Below are positions 18,510 through 25,751 of a stretch of DNA of 64,000 nucleotides, one piece after another (position 1 is the first letter of the stretch; each line of letters starts with the position of its first letter). Below the pieces are notes generated by a model. That model was not told where the DNA came from. It worked only from the letters and a program-made list of their open reading frames with translations, and made no database searches. The position numbers and the translations under genes are program-made. The DNA comes from Paraflavisolibacter caeni (GTDB taxonomy: Bacteria > Bacteroidota > Bacteroidia > Chitinophagales > Chitinophagaceae): assembly GCF_025628885.1 (NCBI RefSeq), contig NZ_JAOTIF010000006.1:172721-236720 (forward strand), in the 5' to 3' direction.

Positions 18510-19200
18510 TATATACATGCTGATGATAGCGGCAACAACAATCGCATGCCTGCATACGCTTTCTGGCCCTGATCACTACCTGCCTTTTATTGCTTTATCG
18601 AAAGCTAGAGGCTGGTCCTTTGCCCGGACCCTGGTGTGGACTGCCATCTGTGGTTGTGGACATGTATGGAGTTCTGTATTGCTTGGTTTAGGCGGTGCTG
18701 CTTTTGGGTGGTCGCTCTCAAAAGTAGGTGGGTTGGAATCGGTACGTGGCAGCCTGGCCAGTTGGGTCTTATTAGTGTTCGGTTTTTTATATAGTGTATG
18801 GGGTATCTATAAAGCAGGACAAAATAAAAGACATAAGCACTTCGATATCTATGATGATGGAACGGTTTACGTTTACGAGCACAAGCACGGAGAGATCGTT
18901 GCTCCAAAAGAGAAACATAGAGTAACCCCATGGATAATGTTCCTGGTCTTTTTATTAGGTCCCTGCGAGCCCATGATTCCTTTACTTTATTTCCCTGCTG
19001 CCAAAAACTCCGGAATAGGTCTGCTCGCTTTGATAATGGTATATACTATAATCACCTTGTTAACAATGATGTTAATGGTAACATTAGGCTTCTATGGAAT
19101 ATCATTTTTAAAAACAGGCAAACTGGAGCGCTACCTCCATGCCTTAGGCGGCCTCACCATCTTTATCTGTGGCGCAGGTATGGTATTTATGGGCTGGTAA
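18499..19200 (+). CDS. probable nickel permease of the urease operon
   Basis: A 233-residue integral membrane protein with about six membrane segments. The first carries HTLSGPDHYLPF, similar to the His/Asp metal motif of NicO/RcnA and UreH-type nickel transporters, and a second conserved motif is CGCGHVWSSVLLGLGG. A His-containing cytoplasmic loop (KRHKHFDIYDDG and YEHKHGE) lies near residues 112-135. It overlaps ureD by 11 bases, so it is translated with the urease operon. Nickel import is well supported by context but the metal is not proven. Confidence 0.82.
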   Translation: MPNDIYMLMIAATTIACLHTLSGPDHYLPFIALSKARGWSFARTLVWTAICGCGHVWSSVLLGLGGAAFGWSLSKVGGLESVRGSLASWVLLVFGFLYSVWGIYKAGQNKRHKHFDIYDDGTVYVYEHKHGEIVAPKEKHRVTPWIMFLVFLLGPCEPMIPLLYFPAAKNSGIGLLALIMVYTIITLLTMMLMVTLGFYGISFLKTGKLERYLHALGGLTIFICGAGMVFMGW

Positions 19201-19236
19201 CTCCAAACTTCAAACGCTAAGTTGTATCTTCCCCCC

Positions 19237-20292
19237 ATGTACAAATCGCTCCTGACATTAAGTTTGTTATGCATTTGCTTCTTTGCCATGTCCCAGCAAA
19301 AGGATAAAGGTTTCCGAATAGTGGAGAAAAAAGATAAAAAAGAAGTGGCAATCCTGTTTAACAACCAATTGCTCACTGCTTATTGTTACTACGATTCCAG
19401 CAGGAAACCTGTCCTGTTCCCTGTAAATACTGTTGATGGTATAACGGTGACACGTAGTTATCCTTTTAGAATCGTTCCCGGCGAAAGAACCGATCACCCT
19501 CACCATACTGGTATTTGGTTCAATTATGAATCAGTGAATGGCTTGGACTTCTGGAACAACTCTACTGCTATACCCCTTGAAAAAAGGGCTCAATATGGTA
19601 CCATACGCCACCAAAAAATAATCAATAAAAAAGCTGATGGAGCCCAGGCATCTTTAACCGCTTCTTCTATATGGGTCAGGCCCGATAATAAAGTATTATT
19701 GAATGAAGAAACATCGTATCAATTCCGCGTTAGGGGAAATGATTTCATAATAGATTACTTTACAACCTTAACGGCTGCAGATACAACCGTGGTTTTTAAA
19801 GACGTCAAAGATGGCTTGCTGGCCATAAGGGTCGCAAGGGAATTGGAGATGCCTTCCAAAGATGCCACCGGTTTCGTTGATGAAAAGGGTAATGTTACTG
19901 CTGTTAAGAAGGTGGATAATGAAGGCGTAACCGGCATGTACTACAGCAGTGAAGGATTAAAAGGCGATGATGTGTGGAGCAGCAAAGGCACTTGGGTAAT
20001 GCTAACTGGCAAAAAGCAAAACAAAGACATAACCATAGGCCTTATAGACCATCCTGCAAATATTGGCTACCCTGCCTACTGGCACGCAAGAGGCTACGGA
20101 CTCTTTGCTGTTAATCCCTTGGGCAGAAAAGTCTTTAGTAATGGAAAGGAAGATCTGAACTTTACCCTCCAACCTCACCAGTCTGTATCTTTCAAATATA
20201 GGTTCATCATCCATTCCGGCCCATCACTCACAAACGACGACATGAATAAACTCGCGGCTGATTTTCTCTCTTTTAAACGTCAATCGCCATAA
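19237..20292 (+). CDS. DUF6807 (PmoA-like) exported protein, second copy
   Basis: A 351-residue paralogue of the 3337-4380 product with the same signature ERTDHPHHTGIWFNYE and GLDFWNN. The ATG at 19237 was chosen because it starts a good signal peptide (YKSLLTLSLLCICFFAMSQ); a TTG at 19222 is less likely. It lies 36 bp after the urease-linked permease but has no evident tie to urea. Function unknown; see the first copy. The last 20 bases overlap the convergent gene at 20273-21250. Confidence 0.8.
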   Translation: MYKSLLTLSLLCICFFAMSQQKDKGFRIVEKKDKKEVAILFNNQLLTAYCYYDSSRKPVLFPVNTVDGITVTRSYPFRIVPGERTDHPHHTGIWFNYESVNGLDFWNNSTAIPLEKRAQYGTIRHQKIINKKADGAQASLTASSIWVRPDNKVLLNEETSYQFRVRGNDFIIDYFTTLTAADTTVVFKDVKDGLLAIRVARELEMPSKDATGFVDEKGNVTAVKKVDNEGVTGMYYSSEGLKGDDVWSSKGTWVMLTGKKQNKDITIGLIDHPANIGYPAYWHARGYGLFAVNPLGRKVFSNGKEDLNFTLQPHQSVSFKYRFIIHSGPSLTNDDMNKLAADFLSFKRQSP

Positions 20293-21250
20293 TATGGGAG
20301 GCTTTATTTTCCGACTTATTTTCCGATTTGCCAGTTTTCAATAATTTCAAAACATCAATTAATAGCTGGTTCGAAGCCTCAATTTCTTCTTTCTTTATGG
20401 AAACACTCTCTATATTAAATCCTATTGGAATGTTTTTGCCCGTTGCATAGTCCATTATTTCAATAGCTATATTTCTACAGGTATTAACAGAGGCAGTCAA
20501 TATGTCTTTTGAGTGCTTTAGATCGTTATAAAGCCATTTTGGAACCTCAATACCAAGCCACTCCATAAACTGTAGAGTTTTTAATGAACCGCAAGGTGCC
20601 AGCGTGAATATGATAGGTGAAAACGCTCTACCATTATCTAATGTGGTGTAATAAAAGTCGGAAAGCAGATTTTTTGTGTCGTTCAGGCTGTAAACGCACT
20701 GTGACACAAAGAAACTGCAACCTTTATCAACTTTGTTGAATATCCTTAGATGTTCATCCCCTTTTTTGGTATGTCGTTCAGGAATGGTTACACCTCCAAT
20801 CAACAAAGGTTCCAGGTGCTTATTTTTAATGTCATAGGCATCATGTAATGAAAAGTTAGTGAGCTGAACTTGTTGCTGAGAGGAGGCACCAACAAGAACT
20901 GCATACTCTATATCCTGGTTTGACAGTAACCAATCAACAAATTGCCCTTGAGTCAGGTTAGCCATGCTTTTGTAAATAATCTTTGGAACTTTTAATTCCG
21001 TTAAATAGTTCCTGCTATAGTTCTCTGGAGCGATGGTGGGAGTAAAGGCAAAAGTTCTCTCTTTGTCTGTTCTGGACGATTCGTCCTGGATGTCGTAAAG
21101 AAGAAGTCCATCTATATTCAGGCTCCTGAGCCGCTCAATTTGTTTGTTGGCTATGACTTTAATTTTTTCCAGGTCAGTATTGACTTTAGGAGGCGTTAAA
21201 CTATAAAAAACTATCCCGGATTCTTTCTTCAAAATTTTATCTCTCAGCAT
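20273..21250 (-). CDS. methylenetetrahydrofolate reductase-fold protein, divergent
   Basis: A 325-residue protein of MetF-like TIM-barrel type. Recognisable are the barrel strands IDGLLLYDIQDE, EYAVLVGASSQQ, LLIGGVTIPERHTKKGDEH and KGCSFFVSQCVYS, and the length suits MetF. In canonical MetF the N terminus has FEFFPP with a catalytic glutamate; here the equivalent reads FYSLTPP, so that glutamate is missing. It may have a different folate or C1 substrate, or another role. It stands alone on the minus strand, with a promoter candidate 54 bp upstream, and its 3-prime end overlaps the DUF6807 gene by 20 bases. Confidence 0.7.
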   Translation of the reverse strand: MLRDKILKKESGIVFYSLTPPKVNTDLEKIKVIANKQIERLRSLNIDGLLLYDIQDESSRTDKERTFAFTPTIAPENYSRNYLTELKVPKIIYKSMANLTQGQFVDWLLSNQDIEYAVLVGASSQQQVQLTNFSLHDAYDIKNKHLEPLLIGGVTIPERHTKKGDEHLRIFNKVDKGCSFFVSQCVYSLNDTKNLLSDFYYTTLDNGRAFSPIIFTLAPCGSLKTLQFMEWLGIEVPKWLYNDLKHSKDILTASVNTCRNIAIEIMDYATGKNIPIGFNIESVSIKKEEIEASNQLLIDVLKLLKTGKSENKSENKASHIMAIDV

Positions 21251-21600
21251 TCAATATTGTCTTTTTGATGTGGCTTTGGCCTCTTAAAGGGGCTAATAGC
21301 GTGCAAAGATAGATTCTCCGATGCCATTTTATTGACATTAGATTATATGATAATGAGTTAAGAGGTGGCCATAAGGTGAAAGAGACTATTTTTTGCCTTG
21401 ACATGTATGATTGTTGTGGGGCAATGATAAAATTGTAAGTCTCGCCCCTGCATCGACAGAGTCAGGTCAGAGACAGTGTGAGGTAGAATTGAGAAAATAG
21501 GCAATCAGCGTTTGTTCACCGCAATTTTTGTTTTGATGCCTTTGGTTTGAGACCAGTTAGTAATTGATAATTGATATGAATGTTCATCATAAGATTTGAA
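21251..21600. other. gene-free stretch upstream of the MTHFR-like gene
   Basis: This 350-bp stretch separates two minus-strand genes. It holds a promoter candidate at 21304-21311. The rest is AT-rich and I see no RNA gene, repeat or clear hairpin in it. Confidence 0.5.
21304..21311 (-). promoter_or_regulatory. candidate -7 box for the MTHFR-like gene
   Basis: Minus-strand TATCTTTG fits the Bacteroidota -7 consensus TAnnTTTG exactly and lies 54 bp before the ATG. No clear TTTG was found at the -33 distance, so this is a candidate only. Confidence 0.35.
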
Positions 21601-22749
21601 TCAATCTGATATTATTTGTGATCCTGTTCTGCCCCCTGCAGGATCGCTTTCAACAACCGCAGCATGCCTACAAAGCTCCGCCAGGTTATTGAGGCCTTGA
21701 ATGATTCTTTTTTGCAATTTTGATTTCATCAGCAAATGGTAATACAAAAGAATAATGGGGTTGTTTCTGATCAATAGATCTATTTTCACCAGGGTTTCAT
21801 TGTCACTGACTTGCTCCAAATGAAAACTTAATCCTCCCATTCCTTTTTCATCCATTTCAATCAATTCCATGATGCCACTCTCAATTTTTGCATAATTGGT
21901 AACAATGAACGAATCATTCTCTCCATGAACAATACAGCAATGCTTAGTGCCTACCCGGTTGATATGATCATGACCCACTATTTCCACTTTGTCCACCCCA
22001 TCCATCCAATTAGGACGTTGTGACAGATCGAAAATAGGAGTAAAGACTTGTGCTATGGGAAATGGAATCAGTTGCTCGTGGCTAAAAACTGGTTTTGTTT
22101 TTTTATATAAATGATAAGCAGGAGGTGTAACCGGCGGCATCTCGTCATGCAGTCGGGAAAGGTCTGCTACGGTAAAATTGATGGTTCCTACATCATATTG
22201 TTCTGAAGCATCTTCGAACTCATACCAGGAAGGAGTTGAATGTAATGGCTGGGCATCTTGCAATAAATGTTTGGTGAATAAGGCATATTCCTTTTTATGT
22301 AAACTATTCTTTAATAATCGGTGCAGCACAATGACATCCTTTCCAAATAGCGTTCTATGTTCTTTAATGGAAACGCCGGTCACTTCGCCAAAATGGGCAA
22401 AAACCTTTAGCTTAAGATTTTTGGAACTGGAGCAGGCCCCACATGGACAAATGCGCTGATGATCATATAATTGAAGATGTTGATGAAAACGGGTAAACAT
22501 GGTTTGGATCTGCTCAAGTAATTGGTTCATTGATGGCGCGTTACCAATGCGGTAAAAGAATACGGCATCACCTTCTATTTCACTTACCTTAAGATCCAAT
22601 TGATTACTTTCTATGATGATTTCAAGTAGTTCCTTGATGATATTTTGTGCATGCATAATTTCATTGCTGTTTACAAACTCAGTAAAACCCGTAATGTCTG
22701 GCATAAACAGAAATGCTTTCTGAATTCCTGGAGTTTTTTGCGTGGCCAT
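21601..22749 (-). CDS. DUF2652 cyclase-like protein with SRPBCC domain
   Basis: A 382-residue protein when started at the ATG at 22749 (MATQKTPGIQKAFLFMPDITGF); a 22-codon longer reading frame has no support. Residues 13-190 match DUF2652, a relative of the class III nucleotide cyclase fold: FMPDITGFTEFV carries the Asp that binds metal in cyclases, and SEIEGDAVFFYR aligns with their second metal segment. A Cys-rich insert ICPCGACSSSKN is typical. The C-terminal half resembles an SRPBCC ligand-binding fold. Whether it makes a cyclic nucleotide is unknown. It is divergent from the PKD gene. Confidence 0.75.
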   Translation of the reverse strand: MATQKTPGIQKAFLFMPDITGFTEFVNSNEIMHAQNIIKELLEIIIESNQLDLKVSEIEGDAVFFYRIGNAPSMNQLLEQIQTMFTRFHQHLQLYDHQRICPCGACSSSKNLKLKVFAHFGEVTGVSIKEHRTLFGKDVIVLHRLLKNSLHKKEYALFTKHLLQDAQPLHSTPSWYEFEDASEQYDVGTINFTVADLSRLHDEMPPVTPPAYHLYKKTKPVFSHEQLIPFPIAQVFTPIFDLSQRPNWMDGVDKVEIVGHDHINRVGTKHCCIVHGENDSFIVTNYAKIESGIMELIEMDEKGMGGLSFHLEQVSDNETLVKIDLLIRNNPIILLYYHLLMKSKLQKRIIQGLNNLAELCRHAAVVESDPAGGRTGSQIISD

Positions 22750-22865
22750 ATTTTTACCGTTTAAAAATTTAGTGTTAGGATATACGGTAAATAGTGGGGG
22801 CCGGATTGATACCATTAAATTTACTAAACATCGATAACTTATTTATTAAATTCGTGGCACTTAAC

Positions 22866-22889
22866 TGATGAATACTAACTTCTTATCTC
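22866..22889 (+). repeat. 24-bp direct repeat, copy 1
   Basis: The 24 bases starting TGATGAATACTAAC cover the start codon and first codons of the PKD gene. They occur again without mismatch at 25710-25733 in the same orientation; the flanks differ on both sides. Confidence 0.85.
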
Positions 22890-23980
22890 TGCATTTCAGG
22901 AATATTTATGCCCGTTTTTTTTTAATCCTGGCCCTGTTTTCAGTAAGCTCGATCTCTTCCTTTGCCCAGGAAAAACGTAGTTACAAGATCTTTCAGTTTC
23001 CGCCCAATATGATACCCTCTATCGATGGAAAGGGAGAAGATTGGAAGGTTGTGCCGGATGATTATACAATTGGCATGGACCAATTGTGGGATGATAGCCG
23101 CAAGCATGAAAAGGCCGATCCAAAGAACCTGGATGTAAAAGTGAAAGTAGGCTGGGTGAAAGGGATGAACCGTTTGTACTTCTTATACGAAGCTTACGAT
23201 AACTACTGGGACTTTTCTTTACCCGACCTGCACAATGATATTTTTGAAATCGTTGTAGATGGCGATCAATCTGGTGGTCCATTGATCGATCGATTTCATC
23301 CCAACAAAGACCTCAGCATCATGGATGCCTACTTCTCCTTCCACGGCGTACATGCACAGAACTACCACATTTTTACGCCAGCAGAAGGTAAGGATTGGGC
23401 CCTAGCCTGGGGCAGCCAACCCTGGATTAAAGACCTGCCTTATGCCAATGCAGCCTACAACTATAACTTCAGGCAAGGTCAATCAGGCAAGCTGACATTG
23501 GAATTCTGGATTACTCCCTTCGACTATGCTGGTCCCGAAGGGCCTGCCCGTGCAGTAGAATCTATCCTGGTAGAAAACAAGAATATCGGCCTGAGTTGGG
23601 CCATCATTGATTACGATGATGTAAACGCAAAAGGCAACAACGGCTTCTGGAACCTCTCCAAAGAACACACCATGTACGGCAACGCTTCCTACTTGTTGCC
23701 CTTCAAACTCATGCCCTTGGAAGATCGCTTCAAAAAACCAATAGAAGCGCAATGGTCATTTACCGTCGTAGATATGCAGCGTCGTTTAGTCGCCTTTAAA
23801 GACGAATCTATCGGCAAAGTAAATTCTTGGAAATGGGACTTCGGTGATGGCTCCACCTCTACTGAACAACACCCAACACACATTTATGAAAAGCCTGATC
23901 ATTACATTGTAATCCTCTGGGTTGAAGGACCCGCCGGCAAATCCCGCCGGGCCAAAGTCTGGGATGTTGCAGTGAAGTAA
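22868..23980 (+). CDS. exported protein with sugar-binding-like and PKD domains
   Basis: A 370-residue protein with a signal peptide (about residues 1-33, ending SFAQ). Residues 45-250 resemble a CBM9-like beta-sandwich: IDGKGEDWKVVP at the start and LYFLYEAYDNYWDF and NDIFEIVVDGDQSGG inside. A PKD domain ends the protein, with the classic WKWDFGDGSTSTEQHPTHIY. Such proteins bind carbohydrates at the cell surface; no catalytic domain is seen. The first 22 bases of this gene, plus two bases before it, recur exactly at 25710-25733. Confidence 0.75.
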   Translation: MNTNFLSLHFRNIYARFFLILALFSVSSISSFAQEKRSYKIFQFPPNMIPSIDGKGEDWKVVPDDYTIGMDQLWDDSRKHEKADPKNLDVKVKVGWVKGMNRLYFLYEAYDNYWDFSLPDLHNDIFEIVVDGDQSGGPLIDRFHPNKDLSIMDAYFSFHGVHAQNYHIFTPAEGKDWALAWGSQPWIKDLPYANAAYNYNFRQGQSGKLTLEFWITPFDYAGPEGPARAVESILVENKNIGLSWAIIDYDDVNAKGNNGFWNLSKEHTMYGNASYLLPFKLMPLEDRFKKPIEAQWSFTVVDMQRRLVAFKDESIGKVNSWKWDFGDGSTSTEQHPTHIYEKPDHYIVILWVEGPAGKSRRAKVWDVAVK

Positions 23981-23981
23981 T

Positions 23982-24440
23982 TTATAAAAGACCAAACTGT
24001 TTAAAATGATGTGTAAAGTGCTTATTGTGTAAAATAACCCACTCTCTATGGTTCAAACTTCCTAATCTGGGATGAGTAAAAGTTGCTTCAGGATGATTTT
24101 CGAAGTAGGAATGAAAATCATCCAGTTCCTGGTTTAAATTCCTTTTAGCATCATCTAGGCTTGGATGTTTAAACGGGGGAGGAACGTTACCTAGTAAGGA
24201 ACTTTTGAGCCCCTGTGGCATTTCAATTTCAGTATAAATAAATGCTTCCTTAGCGGTCTTTCCCTCTTGCTCTGTCGTCCTTTGTGCCAGCAGCATTTTG
24301 CCATTGGAAAACTCCATTGTTGTCGCCAGGTGTTCTATCATATGCTGAGGTTTCATAAGACCCCACTTGGCTTCAGTATCTTCAAAAAGCCTGTCTATTA
24401 TGCTATTGAGTTCATCTCTTTTGTTAATATCTATCTTCAT
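23982..24440 (-). CDS. DinB/DUF1569-like protein
   Basis: A 152-residue soluble protein, started at the ATG at 24440 (MKIDINKRDELNSIID). It looks like a four-helix DinB/DUF1569 family member: KWGLMKPQHMIEHLATTM holds the first metal-type His, and REWVILHNKHFTHHFKQFGL at the C terminus holds the paired histidines. Family members bind a divalent metal, and some are thiol-dependent transferases. It converges on the PKD gene with one base between stops. It follows two minus-strand genes and may be cotranscribed with them. Confidence 0.75.
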   Translation of the reverse strand: MKIDINKRDELNSIIDRLFEDTEAKWGLMKPQHMIEHLATTMEFSNGKMLLAQRTTEQEGKTAKEAFIYTEIEMPQGLKSSLLGNVPPPFKHPSLDDAKRNLNQELDDFHSYFENHPEATFTHPRLGSLNHREWVILHNKHFTHHFKQFGLL

Positions 24441-24516
24441 AAATTCGAAGGTAAGCATATCTCGAATTTGAGAATTGTACTTTTTAGTGTGGCATTTATC
24501 ATTCCCTTGCTTAATC

Positions 24517-24954
24517 TCATTTCCGTTGATAAGTTAAGAGTCGGTTCCTGTCTTTCAATACCAATTGATTATTATCCAGGTGAACTACTTGATAAACGGC
24601 TGTATCAATGATCTCTTGGCGATTGCCCTTGCTTTCTGCTACCAAAAACAAATATTTATCTTTTGCCCACCACTTTTTATACAGCAAGGTTGCCATGTTA
24701 ATTGATGTTGCTAAACTGTCATGATTCAACCTAAACCCTTGGACCTCCTTTTCATTGATTGGATTAGGCTCTACCCACGAGCCATAAAGCATCTCATCGA
24801 AGCTTCTGGCCTTATTAGAGTCCGTAACTACATTAGTATCGGCATTTACATTCGGCTGACTGTCGTTTACAATCTTTGCCTTATTTTTTGAATTACCGTG
24901 ACAAGAACCTAGAAGTAAACTGATTCCTATTACTAATGTTAGGGTGATTTTCAT
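24517..24954 (-). CDS. small lipoprotein, lipocalin-like
   Basis: A 145-residue protein started at the ATG at 24954, which gives a clean lipoprotein signal MKITLTLVIGISLLLGSCHG with the lipobox LGSC. The C-terminal 85 residues show strands around YGSWVEPNP, EVQGFRLN, KWWAKDKYLFLVAES and NQLVLKDRNRLLTYQ, as in lipocalin-type lipoproteins of Bacteroidota. No function can be assigned. The gene lies between a methyltransferase-like membrane protein upstream and a DinB-like gene downstream. Confidence 0.7.
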   Translation of the reverse strand: MKITLTLVIGISLLLGSCHGNSKNKAKIVNDSQPNVNADTNVVTDSNKARSFDEMLYGSWVEPNPINEKEVQGFRLNHDSLATSINMATLLYKKWWAKDKYLFLVAESKGNRQEIIDTAVYQVVHLDNNQLVLKDRNRLLTYQRK

Positions 24955-24983
24955 GTTGTATACATTTGCAGGAGTTGACAAAA

Positions 24984-25682
24984 TTACCATAAAAAGGGAA
25001 TGAACCTGTAGCGCACTTTTTGTTTATAAGCTGCATAATCTTTGAATTCTTCCATCAACATTTTTTCTTCACCCAATGTCCTTAAGCCCATGAGAAATAT
25101 CACCAATACGCCTATAGCAATTCCAAAATAAGAACCCAATAATAAAGGAGTTCCTAAGAACATTAATAAAGCGCCTAAATACATTGGATGCCTGACAAAT
25201 GCATACACACCTGTGGTAATTAATTGCTGTTGGCGTTCCCGTTGTACGCGGACCAATGGAGATAAAAATGTATTATCAGAAAATGCACGAAAAAGAAAGA
25301 AACTGGAAAGCAATAACATGACCCCTCCAACATATTTAAGTGCAGTAGGAAATCCTGGCGTCCACCTGAACCGTTTGCTATCCAACGGTATGATCACCAC
25401 CCATAAAAGAAAAATTACCATAATAACTGCCATTAATACTTTATCCCAGGATTGTTGGTTCCCGGTGCCGGGCCTTCTGTAACGCTCAATCAGCAATGCC
25501 GGATCCTTGATGTACAAGTATACGGTTACCCCTATTGTTGTTGTAAGAAACCAGGTGCCGAAAATCCATCCTTCTGTCCAAAACCAGTCCCCTGAAAGAA
25601 ATAAAATAAGAGCCGGCCAGAACAGTAAATAAAATACTGTAAAAATGATCTGTCCAACAGTTAACTTCTTCTTTGTATCCAT
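24984..25682 (-). CDS. isoprenylcysteine methyltransferase-family membrane protein
   Basis: A 232-residue integral membrane protein with about five membrane segments. The C-terminal half has the ICMT/PEMT-type SAM-binding pattern: VRHPMYLGALLMFLGTPLL followed by LGEEKMLMEEFKDYAAYKQKVRYRFIP. Bacterial members methylate unknown small molecules or lipids; a protein prenylcysteine substrate is unlikely in bacteria. It heads a short minus-strand row with the lipoprotein and DinB-like genes. Confidence 0.82.
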   Translation of the reverse strand: MDTKKKLTVGQIIFTVFYLLFWPALILFLSGDWFWTEGWIFGTWFLTTTIGVTVYLYIKDPALLIERYRRPGTGNQQSWDKVLMAVIMVIFLLWVVIIPLDSKRFRWTPGFPTALKYVGGVMLLLSSFFLFRAFSDNTFLSPLVRVQRERQQQLITTGVYAFVRHPMYLGALLMFLGTPLLLGSYFGIAIGVLVIFLMGLRTLGEEKMLMEEFKDYAAYKQKVRYRFIPFLW

Positions 25683-25709
25683 AACTAATACATTTAAAAC
25701 TGGATTTGT

Positions 25710-25733
25710 TGATGAATACTAACTTCTTATCTC
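25710..25733 (+). repeat. 24-bp direct repeat, copy 2
   Basis: Exact copy of the start of the PKD gene (22866-22889), here in the 69-bp gap between the methyltransferase-like gene and the phosphatase stop codon. No gene follows it on the plus strand, so it looks like a remnant of a duplication or recombination. Confidence 0.8.
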
Positions 25734-25751
25734 ACCATTGGAAGCATAGGT

